A program made the translations under genes and the position numbers. The notes below the pieces were generated by a model. That model was not told where the DNA came from. It searched no databases and was given only the letters and a program-made list of their open reading frames with translations. Shown in pieces: positions 9,134-18,409 of a stretch of 64,000 nt of DNA (position 1 is its first letter; each line of letters starts with the position of its first letter). This DNA is from JAKZVK01 sp965261065 (GTDB lineage Bacteria; Acidobacteriota; Terriglobia; Bryobacterales; UBA6623), in contig OZ253444.1 in NCBI GenBank assembly GCA_965261065.1, positions 2,604,001-2,668,000 on the forward strand. The letters run 5' to 3'.

Positions 9134-9458
9134 TTGTGTATTTGTCGGCTTGTCGGGCCGACCTCGGCAGGTGATCGCCGATCTGGATTCCCGGCACGTT
9201 CGTCGGAATCGTTGAGAACTTGCCGCGGTACTTCTGATCCGCCTCGGTCTTGGGGTCCCAACTTTCGAACTGGCTTAGACCGCCGGCGAGCCACAACAGA
9301 ATAATCGACAACTCTTCCGGTCTGGGCTTCCCAGTTCCTGCCGGAGCAGCCGCCTGCAAGGCCAGTGCGTCCGCAAAACTGAAGCGGCCGAACAAACTCA
9401 GTGTGCCGACTGTCAAAAACGAACGGCGGCTAAAGTGGACTGGGCCCATGAATGCCTC

Positions 9459-11642
9459 TTAGTGAACGTAAGCGAACTCCTGTGAGTTGAAGAACGCCCA
9501 CAGGAGATCCTGGTAGATCTCCTTCTTCTGCTCGCCAACTGTGGCCGAGAGCATCTCAATCAAGCGACCTTTCTCCTCCGTGGTTGGGTTGCGCGAATAC
9601 GCCGCAAGATAAAGCTCGCCCAAGCGTCGCTCATCATTAAGATCCGGGCGCGAAAGAAGCTCGTCGATGATATTGCCGGATGAGGTGACCAGTTCCTGAA
9701 TGGTGTCGCCGCTGACCAGATGCAACGCCTGCGCGACCGTTGCCTGTTGGTCGCGTTCACAAATAACGTCACGGAACATGGGCTTGCCGAACGCACCCAG
9801 GTAGTAATTGCCCGATCCGAAGAACACGTCGATCGCCTTGTCTCCTGGAGCTTGACCCGGAATCTTGAGGCGCTTGCCGGCCACCTGACCCATCGCATCA
9901 AACAGCGTTTCCGCCATGAGCCGCTTCAGGTAAAACCGCGAGTAGTTGATCGTGTCTTCCTGATTGGTATCGTTGGGCTGGGCCGACAGTTGGTAGCACC
10001 GGGCGTTCAAGATCAATCGCATCAGTTCTTTCAGGTTGAAGTCGTGTTCCACGAGATAGCTCGCCAGCGCCGCGAGCAGGGCGTCGTTCGAAGGAGGATT
10101 CGTGATGCGAAAATCATCGACGCCCTCAACGATGCCGCGGCCCATGTAATGCTTCCAGATGCGGTTAGCGATAGCGCGCGCAAAGAATGGGTTGGAAGGG
10201 TCGCTTACCCACTCGGCCAGCTTGGGACGCGGGTCTTCGCCGGGCCCTTGCTCGGCGAGCGGGCCCCCCAGAAACTTAGCCGGCACATACTCGCCCGTGA
10301 CAGGATGCTTCAGTTCCTTGTTGCCCAGATAATCGTAAGTTGGCTTGTGATTCGGACGCACAATCACTGTGTGCTCGAATCGCCCGTATGGCTCTTCTTT
10401 GCGCTCCAACCGCGAGAAGAACGCCGCCAGCCCGTAAAAGTCGTCACGGGACCACCGCTCGAAGGGATGATCATGACACTTCGCGCATTGCAGGCGGACG
10501 CCCAGAATGGCTTGGCTGAACTGCGTGGCCATGCCTTCGGGACCCTGTAGCAAACCCACGTAGTAGTTCGGAGTCGGCGTATAGACAAACGGCCCGCTGC
10601 CCATGAGTAAGTCGCGAACCAGCCGATCGTAGGGTTTGTTTTCCCGCAGCGAGTCACGTAGCCAGCGCGACAACTGGTAAGCGCCTTTGATGCCTGTGCC
10701 CATGCCGGCTTGGTACAAGTCCGCTAGCTTCATGCCCCAAAAGTCGGGGTATTCAGGACGCTCGATCAATTCGTCAATCAGCCGGGCGCGCTTGTTGGCT
10801 TCCTCGGAATCAAGAAACCGTCGGGTTTCTTCGAGCGTTGGTAGCACGCCGATCGTATCTAGAAAAGCGCGGCGGACAAACACTTCGTCTGTCGCCAACA
10901 CAGATGGCACGACCCCCAACCGATCGAGTTTGCCAAAAACAAGCTCATCGATCACGTTGTGGCGCGGCACTTCCGGATAGTCCGCGGGAGGAGCCTCGTT
11001 GATAACCGCGATGCGCGACACAGCCGCCAATCCGGGCGTGCGTACCATGATGGCGGCCTCACCCCGGCGCTGCGCCGTGACTTTCCCCGATTCGTCGACG
11101 ATCGCCACCGTGTCGTCGGTAGACAGGTAACGAACAGACCGGGTCAAATCTCGGCGGCTACCATTGGAGTAAGTCCCGGTTACCTTGAGCTGCTGGTTGG
11201 ATTCCTCGCCAACCAGGATGCGTTCCGCGGGAGAGACTTCGATATTCTCAAGCGTAGGACGCCCCGGAATCGAGTAGGGTGCTCCTTCTGAGAGCCAACT
11301 CAGGATCGTTTCGTACTCCGGCGAGCCGATCTCGAAGTGTTGGCCGCCTCCGTGGGCAACCTCGAAGGTCGGCTTCTGGAGAATCAGAGATTGCTTGGGG
11401 TTCTCCAAGTCGACCCGGCGACCCCCGTCGTCCTTCAAAACGGCCTTGTAGTCGAGACTGGTGTTGGAATTAAACAACGACAGCTTGAAGTCAGCCTTCC
11501 CACGGACCGACCCATGGCAGTTCGCTCCCGCGCACCCCTTACGGGTTAGAATCGGGGCAATATCGTCCACGAAACTGGTGGCGGCGGTTGCGGGCGCACC
11601 CAGCGACACACAGAGCGTCGTCAAAACCAATGCGCGATTCAT
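9459..11642 (-). CDS. Secreted DUF1549/DUF1553 protein with heme-type motifs and a Big_2-like domain
   Basis: 727 residues with a Sec-type signal peptide (first 21 residues). A CAGANCH motif (37-43, CX4CH) matches the planctomycete cytochrome-type N-terminal region. Residues about 130-215 resemble a bacterial Ig-like (Big_2) domain (IEVSPAERILVGEESNQQLKV…). The DUF1549 region follows and contains a CxxCH motif in LQCAKCHDHPFERW (about 386), then DUF1553 (NPFFARAIANRIWKHYMGRGIVE … FFNSQEFAYVH) to the end. These proteins are thought to be periplasmic or extracellular and to work with DUF1501 proteins; the biochemical role is not established. The ATG overlaps the TGA of the upstream PPC reading frame (ATGA, 11639-11642), indicating translational coupling, and the DUF1501 gene follows nine bases later. 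Confidence 0.93.
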   Translation of the reverse strand: MNRALVLTTLCVSLGAPATAATSFVDDIAPILTRKGCAGANCHGSVRGKADFKLSLFNSNTSLDYKAVLKDDGGRRVDLENPKQSLILQKPTFEVAHGGGQHFEIGSPEYETILSWLSEGAPYSIPGRPTLENIEVSPAERILVGEESNQQLKVTGTYSNGSRRDLTRSVRYLSTDDTVAIVDESGKVTAQRRGEAAIMVRTPGLAAVSRIAVINEAPPADYPEVPRHNVIDELVFGKLDRLGVVPSVLATDEVFVRRAFLDTIGVLPTLEETRRFLDSEEANKRARLIDELIERPEYPDFWGMKLADLYQAGMGTGIKGAYQLSRWLRDSLRENKPYDRLVRDLLMGSGPFVYTPTPNYYVGLLQGPEGMATQFSQAILGVRLQCAKCHDHPFERWSRDDFYGLAAFFSRLERKEEPYGRFEHTVIVRPNHKPTYDYLGNKELKHPVTGEYVPAKFLGGPLAEQGPGEDPRPKLAEWVSDPSNPFFARAIANRIWKHYMGRGIVEGVDDFRITNPPSNDALLAALASYLVEHDFNLKELMRLILNARCYQLSAQPNDTNQEDTINYSRFYLKRLMAETLFDAMGQVAGKRLKIPGQAPGDKAIDVFFGSGNYYLGAFGKPMFRDVICERDQQATVAQALHLVSGDTIQELVTSSGNIIDELLSRPDLNDERRLGELYLAAYSRNPTTEEKGRLIEMLSATVGEQKKEIYQDLLWAFFNSQEFAYVH

Positions 11643-13553
11643 TTTGATGCCACGGCTTGCTCGGCCTCGGGATTCTCAGTGGCGCCCGATTCTGTGGTCG
11701 TCAGCAGGATGAGTTGCTCCCGAGTAAGGCCCCGAATGTAGCCGGTTTTCTTCCACGGATACACCACCTTCGCGGTATGCTCGACAACGTTTCCGCCTTT
11801 CTCCCCCCCCCCCCCCCCGCGCACGGATCACCAGGGGCCAGGCGTTCGCCGGCGCCGCTGGATCAACTGCAAGCGGCAAGTCCACATTCGTGCCGTCCAA
11901 AAAGAAGTCCTCTCCGAAAACGCCGCGGTAACGCGTGTTTTCAGGCTCAGCCGTTACCCTTTCCGACTTGACGCCCTCTGGGAGTTGATCGATCCAGACG
12001 TCGACCGGCGTGTCCCAACCATCCAGCCGCCGCACACGCGCGAGCAAACTCGTGCTCTGGCCCTGAGAAACGGAGGTCTGGTTCGTCAGCACGGTCAGCT
12101 CGAAACTCGGCGCGGCGCGGCGAACGGTCAGCCGGTAGACGAACTCTGGCCGCCCTCGTTTGCCCGCGTCCCGCAATACGACCCGGTATCGCCCTGCTCG
12201 CTCGAAGGTCTGCACCAAATGAAAATCAACGCTGGGCGGTTCCTTCCCGAAACAATTGGGCGCGGACTCATCCATGAAAGTCAGCAGCACTCCCTCGCTG
12301 TCGTAAACGAGAATCGCTGGATCAAGAAAGTTTCCCAGCCGCATGCCTTCGGCGTCGAAGCTGTACGTCTCCCCGGCGCGCACGTCGATCTCGAACGTGT
12401 CCTTGACCCCGGGCCGATCGATGATCCCGTTGATAGCGACAGGGGTCTTGATCGCAGTGGGTTTGTGCCGCTCAACGCTCATCTCGGGGAGATTGGACAC
12501 GCTGAACACCAAAGGGTTCGGCATTTCGGCGCCATCCGAAACAGCGCCCAGGGAATAGCGGCCCGGCGCCAGACTCCTGGGAATCGCCATCTGAACCTTG
12601 ACACGATCGGCACTGCGCTCCAGAACTTTCGTCTTAGCCACGTTGTGGTCAAGCATCAAGCCGTCGAGACCATCCAAGTTCACTCCTGCGAGATCGATCT
12701 CGACCGTCTCGCCGTACCTGCCGCCGGCCGGGAACGCATGGCTCAGGCTGGGCATGTCACCAATGACCAGACGGTACTCAGCCGTATCAGAACCCGCTTC
12801 CCGGAACCCGGTAACACGCAGCACATACTCCCCTGCGGCGTCGAAGCGATGAACCAAGCGGGGATCCTTATCGAAATAGTAGTCGTCTTGGTGGCCGACC
12901 TCGTTCCCCTGGTCGTCCATCAAACTGAGCACGGCATCAAAGAGCGTCCCTACCCTTGCAGAGCTCAAGTCAAAGGTAATGACCTGGCCGGCCCGGGCCT
13001 CGATCCGAAAGTGGTCGTAGTCCTCCGACGGAACCTGCCCATTGATGACGATGGGAAACTCGATCCGCGGTGCTTCGCGCCAGTCATCGTTGGGTTCGGC
13101 CTCTGTCTCTTCGGGTAGACTTCCGACCTCGAAAATCTGCACGAAGCTGCCTTCAGGCGTGATCACGCGGAGATCGCGTCGTCCCACGGGCGCGCCAGGC
13201 GCAACGGAGATCTTCATATCGATCGTGGACTCCGATGAAGCCATGATGGATGGTGCGACGCCCTCACCCGACACGCGGACCTCCGTAACGGCGTCAAGCG
13301 CCCGTCCAGAGATCTTGACTTCTAATTCCGATCCTTGCGCCCCACCGCGTGGAAAGATGGATTCGATGAAGGGAGGTCCTCCGGGCCCAGGCTCGGCTGC
13401 GCGCCCGGTTGCCAAAACGAACAGGCAAACCGCCACCGGTAGGACAAAAGACTGCGTGAAGAGGAAAGTTCGGGAGAGACGGTCGACACCGAAACACCCG
13501 CCGCGCGCGCAAGCAGGAGAGGCAGTCCGTGTTCCCTTGGTACGAGTTTTCAT
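11639..13553 (-). pseudogene. Secreted PPC-domain protein, frame broken at a G16 tract
   Basis: The N-terminus carries a signal-like hydrophobic segment (LFTQSFVLPVAVCLFVLATG). Two pre-peptidase C-terminal (PPC)-type beta-sandwich domains follow (around residues 150-265 and 365-485: EAEPNDDWREAPRIEFPIVINGQV, VKDTFEIDVRAGETYSFDAEG), separated by IPT/Ig-like strands. At 11803-11818 a run of 16 C (G on the coding strand) shifts the frame. As read, translation stops at 11676 in a basic tail. With 15 or 18 G the frame continues as GGEKGGNVVEHTAKVVYPWKK… and ends at 11639, overlapping the DUF1553 start as ATGA. The second option gives 637 residues and a coupled operon, so I take it as the ancestral form. 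The indel could be a sequencing error, decay or phase variation. Confidence 0.8.
11803..11818. repeat. Homopolymer tract C16 (G16 on the coding strand)
   Basis: Sixteen uninterrupted C on the + strand within the 3' part of the PPC gene, by far the longest homopolymer noticed in the window. Length changes of one or two bases switch between two C-termini and decide whether the stop codon couples to the next gene. Tracts of this length are unstable in replication and also error-prone in sequencing. Confidence 0.9.
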
Positions 13554-13823
13554 CTCAGCGGGAGCACCAGGTCGTGGCCTGACCGATCTCCTTTGCTACC
13601 CGGTTCGTTACAGGACTGTGCGACGACCTGACCCGCTGCGGTCTGCCGTCCTGGGTGGATTATAATGCAATCGGTCCAAGCCACTCAATATCGGAAGAAG
13701 CCTTCAGGGTTTGAAACGCGGATTCGGCCCGTTTTGTTTCCAAGACTGGACGCCTTGGGCCGCGGACCCAACTTCACGTAAAGCGCACTCATGCCCCCGG
13801 CCTCACAGTAGATTCGGTGCAGG

Positions 13824-14882
13824 ATGACGAAACCGATTGACCTCCGCAGTGACACCGTCACACAGCCCGGGCCCGGCATGCGGCAAGCGATAGCCGAAGC
13901 CGCGGTGGGCGAAGACCTGCAACACGAGGACCCCACCGTTACATTACTGGAATCGAGAGTGGCGGATCTGTTCGGCAGAGAGGCCGCTTTGTTTGTGCCC
14001 ACAGGAACCATGGGCAACCTGGTAGCTCTCAAGGCGCACACGCAGCCGGGTGATGAGGTTATCCTCGAAGAGCGAAGTCACATTTACGACTGCGAACTGG
14101 CCGGCCTCTCCGCCTTCTGCGGCCTCCTCGCCAGGCCTATTCGAGGAGCCGCCGATGGCACGCTGTCGTGGGATGATATCCGCCCGCGCATACGCCCGCG
14201 CGTGACATCTCGTTCTCAAACTCGCCTGATCTGTCTCGAGAATACACACAACTTCGCCGGTGGGGCGGTACTCGACCAGGATGCGGTGGACGAGGTCTGT
14301 GTCCGTGCACGGGATGCCGGTCTCCGGTTGCATCTTGACGGCGCGCGGCTGGCGAACGCCTCTGTCGCCGCCGGCCGCTCCTTGGCGTCGTTGAGCGCCG
14401 GCTTCGATTCGGTCATGATCGATTTTGCCAAGGGGTTGGGGGCGCCGGCGGGAGCGATCGTCGTGGGTGACGCCGGCTGGACCGAGACCGCCCGTCGCAT
14501 ACGCAAAATGCTGGGCGGCGCCATCCACCAGCCCGGTATTCTGGCCGCCGCCTGCCTCTACGGACTCGACCATCTGTTGCCACAACTTGAGCAGGACCAT
14601 CGCAACGCAAACCGTCTCGCGCACGGGTTGGCCGCGGTCCCCGGTATCGAGATCAACCCGGATCAAGTCGTCACCAACATCGTGATTGCCGGTTTGAGCC
14701 AGGATCTCGATCCCGAACGAGTCTGCGCTAATCTCGGCGCCAAGGGTGTCTTGGCGATGCCGCTCGAGGATGGACGGCTCCGCTTTGTAACGCATTGCGA
14801 CGTCGGTAGAGACCAGATCGACGACTCTTTGCGGATCATCCCGGCCGTGTTGGAAAGCCTCGGGGCGGGAGTGAGGGCGTGA
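13824..14882 (+). CDS. ltaE: Low-specificity L-threonine aldolase
   Basis: 352-residue PLP enzyme that cleaves threonine and related beta-hydroxy amino acids to glycine and an aldehyde. The start is typical (IDLRSDTVTQPGPGMRQAI), followed by GEDLQHEDPTVTLLE, VPTGTMGNLVAL, LENTHNFAGGAVL, LHLDGARLANA and the Schiff-base lysine in DFAKGLGAPAGAIVVG (about residue 202; the usual text is S-x-S-K-GLGAP). Length fits the family. The ATG at 13824 follows GGTGCAGG. It stands alone on the + strand, converging on the AraC-type regulator with a 54-base gap. Glycine/serine-type chemistry would fit with the surrounding amino-compound catabolism, but the genes are not co-transcribed. Confidence 0.93.
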   Translation: MTKPIDLRSDTVTQPGPGMRQAIAEAAVGEDLQHEDPTVTLLESRVADLFGREAALFVPTGTMGNLVALKAHTQPGDEVILEERSHIYDCELAGLSAFCGLLARPIRGAADGTLSWDDIRPRIRPRVTSRSQTRLICLENTHNFAGGAVLDQDAVDEVCVRARDAGLRLHLDGARLANASVAAGRSLASLSAGFDSVMIDFAKGLGAPAGAIVVGDAGWTETARRIRKMLGGAIHQPGILAAACLYGLDHLLPQLEQDHRNANRLAHGLAAVPGIEINPDQVVTNIVIAGLSQDLDPERVCANLGAKGVLAMPLEDGRLRFVTHCDVGRDQIDDSLRIIPAVLESLGAGVRA

Positions 14883-14936
14883 TGACGGCAGACGAGCGGT
14901 TCCCCCGCCGAGGTGGTTTTCGCTGTTCCGGCAGCT

Positions 14937-15620
14937 CTAGTGGCTCATCCGGGAATAAACGTCCCCGCCACCCATCTCGAGTCGGCGCTTGTAGGTGCCG
15001 GGGGTTTCCCCGTACTGTTTGCGGAACTGCGCGATGAAGGCACTGACCTTGTTGAAACCGCTGTCCAGTGCCGCCCGCGTGACGGAACTCGTCGCCAGGC
15101 GCTCCCGGCCCCGGGCAAGTTTGGTGAACCGGATGAACTCACTTGGCGGTCGCCCCGTGGCCAGGCGCACCGCACGGGAGAGGTGCGACGGGCTGACGCT
15201 GAGTGCCTGAGCAACCACCGCCACCGTCAGAGGGTTTGCCGCTTCGTTTCTGATGTACTCGAAGAAACGTTCGAGCAAGCTCGGAACACGCGATGTCTCG
15301 TTCGGAACCTGCCGCAATACCTCTTCACAAAACTCCACTAGGACGGTCCGTAGACAGTCGCTTCGGTCGACCGGGGTCTTGGACAGTTTCTGGAGGAACT
15401 CCATGCTCTTTCGAAACAGCGGATCAGGCTCGGCTCCGGTACGATAGATCGCCCGCGATATCAAGGCCTCCAGTTGGATGACCCGCATCTTCTTCATCGT
15501 GGCCGACTGGCTGTGCGTCTGCATGATCGCTTCGAAGTTCCGCAGGGCCAGGGTGACGAACGCCGTCTCGTCACGCACGGTCCTATTCAGGTTTTCGGCG
15601 AGATAGAACGGATAACTCAT
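14937..15620 (-). CDS. AraC/XylS-family transcriptional regulator
   Basis: 227 residues. The C-terminal ~100 residues form the double helix-turn-helix DNA-binding domain: ANPLTVAVVAQALSVSPSHLSRAVRLATG as the first HTH, and LATSSVTRAALDSGFNKVSAFIAQFRKQYGETPGTYKRR as the signature second HTH. The N-terminal region is helical and shows no cupin signature. The start at 15620 has an excellent AGGAGG site five to ten bases upstream and overlaps the stop of the MFS gene as ATGA, so it is the last gene of the oxidoreductase / ceramidase-like / MFS unit and probably regulates it in response to the substrate. Longer upstream readings in this frame run inside the MFS gene and were discarded. Confidence 0.9.
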   Translation of the reverse strand: MSYPFYLAENLNRTVRDETAFVTLALRNFEAIMQTHSQSATMKKMRVIQLEALISRAIYRTGAEPDPLFRKSMEFLQKLSKTPVDRSDCLRTVLVEFCEEVLRQVPNETSRVPSLLERFFEYIRNEAANPLTVAVVAQALSVSPSHLSRAVRLATGRPPSEFIRFTKLARGRERLATSSVTRAALDSGFNKVSAFIAQFRKQYGETPGTYKRRLEMGGGDVYSRMSH

Positions 15621-16861
15621 ACTGCCTCCTGTTCGGTCGGTTCGTCCCGCAGCCAGAGCCACAAGCCGATGAGACCGAGAGGTTCGAGGATTGCCCACAA
15701 CGTGAAAACCGCCCAGTAATCGCCCTGGGAGCTCCAGTAACCCACGAGTGTGTTGAAAAGGATGCCGCCGGCAGCGCCGGCCGATCCCGCCAGTCCATAA
15801 ACCGTGGCTACGATATGTTTCGGAAAGCTGTCGTTGGGAAGGGTGTGCAAGTTTCCGGCCCACACACCGACGCCGAAGGTTGAAACGCTCAAGGAGGCCA
15901 GCACCGCCACCGTACCGGTCGCGGAGTTGAAGAGAGCGCCGGTGGCAACGAACACCGTCGCTACGGTCATCATGACCTTGCGCGAGAAGATGATGGGATG
16001 GCCGCGACGGATGAGCCCGTTCGAAGCGTACCCGCCGGCGAGCGGGCCGAGGTCATTCCAGAAGAACGGAATCCAGGCGAGCATCCCCATCATCGCGAAG
16101 CTGAACCCTTTGTGGCTGGTGAGATAGTCCGGCATCCAGAATAGTGGAAAGTACCCTGAAAAGTCACCAAAGAACCGTGCCAAAACGTACGCCAGAACAC
16201 GTCGGTTGCGCAACATGCCCAGGTCCTTGAGGCTGAAGCCCGGCGTTTGCTTCGATTCAGCCGACGCCGTGGGCTGCCGCCGCGTGACTTTGAGCCAAAC
16301 AGGGAGCCAGAGAAGACCGAGCAAGCTTGGGATCAGGAAGGCCATCCGCCAGCCGAAACGCTCGCTCATGTAGACCACCAGCGGCGGAGACACCATGACG
16401 GCGACACTCGCGCCCGTACTAAAGATGCCCGTGGCGATGGCTCGCTGCTTGGCGTTGAACCGTTCGCCGACAGTCTTCACCGCCCCCGTGAAGCCACCCG
16501 GCTCGGTCACCCCGAGCAGGAAACGAAACACGGCCAGGCTCCAAAAACCACGGACCGTCGCGTGTAGCGCGCTGACGAGAGACCACAAGCCGACGAACAG
16601 CGTCAACCCGACTCGTGAGCCGACTTTGTCCAGAATGAGTCCGGACCCGAAATACATAACTGCGTACGACAACAGGAAGGCGTCGACGACCCAAGCGTAG
16701 TCCGTTTGGGTCAGACCGATCTCCGTTCGCATGATCGGCGCCAGCACGGCAAGCACCTGGCGGTCGAGGTAGTTCAGAAACAGCATCGCGAAAAGCAATG
16801 CCGCCACGTACTTTTGCGTGCGGTCGAACTTCGCTTCTGCTTGCTTCGGAGGCTCGGGCAT
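15617..16861 (-). CDS. MFS transporter, anion:cation symporter-like
   Basis: 414 residues with about 12 hydrophobic segments and the MFS loop motifs: NYLDRQVLAVLAPIM in helix 1, GLILDKVGSRVGL (motif A, G-x-x-x-D-x-x-G-x-R) between helices 2 and 3, and RFLLGVTEPGGFTGAVKTVGERF in helix 4-5, which is characteristic of the ACS branch (hexuronate, glucarate and similar organic anions). The ATG directly follows the TAA of the ceramidase-like gene (TAAATG) and its own stop overlaps the AraC gene, so all are co-translated. It likely imports the compound processed by the two enzymes encoded upstream. Substrate not predictable from sequence alone. Confidence 0.9.
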   Translation of the reverse strand: MPEPPKQAEAKFDRTQKYVAALLFAMLFLNYLDRQVLAVLAPIMRTEIGLTQTDYAWVVDAFLLSYAVMYFGSGLILDKVGSRVGLTLFVGLWSLVSALHATVRGFWSLAVFRFLLGVTEPGGFTGAVKTVGERFNAKQRAIATGIFSTGASVAVMVSPPLVVYMSERFGWRMAFLIPSLLGLLWLPVWLKVTRRQPTASAESKQTPGFSLKDLGMLRNRRVLAYVLARFFGDFSGYFPLFWMPDYLTSHKGFSFAMMGMLAWIPFFWNDLGPLAGGYASNGLIRRGHPIIFSRKVMMTVATVFVATGALFNSATGTVAVLASLSVSTFGVGVWAGNLHTLPNDSFPKHIVATVYGLAGSAGAAGGILFNTLVGYWSSQGDYWAVFTLWAILEPLGLIGLWLWLRDEPTEQEAV

Positions 16862-18268
16862 TTATCCGTCCTGGCCCAGGCGCTGGAGAAGGCGTGTCAG
16901 GTGATCGGCCGCTAGCTCCGCCGCATCTTCGGTGTACGGAGAATTGTCCACCTCCATCGACGGCGGGTCGAACTGATACGCCTCCCGAGTCGGGATGTAC
17001 ATCATGTCCCCTCCCAGGTAGCCGGCCACAAGCGTCTTGTTCTTGAAAGGCGAAGTGCTCTTCACCGCAACCCCGATCTCGCTGTAGGGCTCGCCGCCGA
17101 TCGCGACGATCGCGGTGTCCCCAAGCCGGATGGCTTGCGTTTCCACTGGTAGGCTTTTCTTCCCGGAGTAACGTCGCTGGCGGTCGGCTCGCAGCTTGCT
17201 CCGCGTGATCTGCTGGACGGCGACGGCAATGTCGCTGTCATCGCCGTCGCCAGCTTCGAGATCGGCGAGCCGCGCCTCCCACTGTTTCAACTGCGCGGGA
17301 GCTGCCTCGTAAACCTCGGCAAGACGGGGCCGGACGGGAAGGTCCACGTAGGCGCTAGCCAGCCGCAGGCGGGGTTCGGGCACATCGACAGGGACATCGT
17401 CGTAGTAGGCCAGGGCCGCACCCGAAGCGACCACGTCTTTCAACCGCTTCTCGACTGGCTTCGTTTGTAACTCGAAAAACACGCGCGCCGTCTCCAGACC
17501 CAGCAGCGTACCTAGTCGTCGGGCCACTGCCGCATCATCGACGAAGGTCTCGATCGGGCCAACATTTCCCGCCGCGCCTTGCAGAAAGAAACACAGACCG
17601 CCCGTAGCCTGTTCCACCGTTTTGCGGACGCTGCCAGGATAGTCCGGGCTGATCAGCTCATTGCCCGGTCCCAGGACCGTCGGATGGCATGCATAGTTGA
17701 CGATCGAGCCCAGCGTGCGCCCTTCCATCGAATCGAAGCGGATTACCCCGACTTCGGGGTCGCGAAATCCTTCCGGGTTGCAACCCACCACGATCCGGCC
17801 ATCCGGCTGCGGCAAATCCCGGTTGACACCAATGTCGGACCGGCCTGTTCCGGCGGCAACGCGAACGGGCTCCAAACGGGTCAAGGCGGCCATCGCGGCG
17901 CCGGCTACCCAGTAGGGAAGCATCTGCGCATAGGCCGCCACGCAGTCTTCCCCCTCCCCCCGATACGACTCCACAATCACCGGTCCCGCGTGCGTGTGAC
18001 TGCAGAATGGCAGGACGTTCTCAATGGGAATCCCGGTCGCCTCGCGCACGGCTTGCCTCATGGCGGCGGCTTGGGAGTCCGAGAGAAAACAAAGGTCAAG
18101 GTCAATCAGTGCGGTCGACACATCGCCGTCTCGCAAGACGATCACCGTGGCGGCAATGTCCATATCCAAACCCGAGCCCCGAACGTGCTTCTGGGCCATC
18201 CACATGCCCGTTGGGATGTTGAGCGGTGGGTTCATTAACGCCCGCCCGAATCCAGCTTCTAGCGCCAT
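16862..18268 (-). CDS. Neutral/alkaline ceramidase-like hydrolase
   Basis: 468 residues matching the neutral/alkaline non-lysosomal ceramidase family over its N-terminal catalytic part. It begins with EAGFGRALMNPPLNIPTGMWM, then IDLDLCFLSDSQAAAMR, the zinc-ligand segment CSHTHAGP (about 90-97) and NYACHPTVLGPGN … SPDYPG (about 192-215). The family's GDxSPN nucleophile segment is replaced here by GAAGNVGPIETF, with no serine, so true ceramidase activity is doubtful and another metal-dependent amide or ester hydrolysis is likely. There is no signal peptide, so the enzyme is probably cytoplasmic, unlike classical secreted ceramidases. It lies between the FAD oxidoreductase (141 bases upstream) and the MFS gene (directly abutting). 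A second copy starts the window. Confidence 0.85.
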   Translation of the reverse strand: MALEAGFGRALMNPPLNIPTGMWMAQKHVRGSGLDMDIAATVIVLRDGDVSTALIDLDLCFLSDSQAAAMRQAVREATGIPIENVLPFCSHTHAGPVIVESYRGEGEDCVAAYAQMLPYWVAGAAMAALTRLEPVRVAAGTGRSDIGVNRDLPQPDGRIVVGCNPEGFRDPEVGVIRFDSMEGRTLGSIVNYACHPTVLGPGNELISPDYPGSVRKTVEQATGGLCFFLQGAAGNVGPIETFVDDAAVARRLGTLLGLETARVFFELQTKPVEKRLKDVVASGAALAYYDDVPVDVPEPRLRLASAYVDLPVRPRLAEVYEAAPAQLKQWEARLADLEAGDGDDSDIAVAVQQITRSKLRADRQRRYSGKKSLPVETQAIRLGDTAIVAIGGEPYSEIGVAVKSTSPFKNKTLVAGYLGGDMMYIPTREAYQFDPPSMEVDNSPYTEDAAELAADHLTRLLQRLGQDG

Positions 18269-18409
18269 TCTTCCTCCTAGACTGTCGAATCGAACTCCCC
18301 ACCGTCACTGAATGACTCGGACGACGCCGCACGATGAAACCCGATTCGATCCTGTAAGTCGGCGCCTGCTCCCCCGGCACAAACCTGGGTCGCGGCGCGG
18401 TTGTCGTGC

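Larger units (their letters stand above)
7109..9449 (-). pseudogene. DUF1501 secreted protein, split by IS1595 copy 2
   Basis: Alkaline-phosphatase/sulfatase-fold DUF1501 protein. The N-terminal piece (9449 to 9134) has a twin-arginine-type signal (SRRSFLTVGTLSLFG) and the family's IILLWLAGGLSQFESWDPK. The rest (8102 to 7109) has LTLIRSERAKKAFDLSSEP, GQGCLLARRLVESGVRLVSV, and the metal-site-like TLVIVGTEFGRTPEIN…GRDHWPNAFSLVLGGGGV. Removing the 1031-bp element and one copy of its TTGTGTAT duplication leaves 1302 bases, exactly 434 codons, with no other damage, so the disruption is recent. It starts nine bases after the DUF1553 gene, the standard partner order. An intact second DUF1501 exists at 31037-32476 and could compensate. 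Confidence 0.92.
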
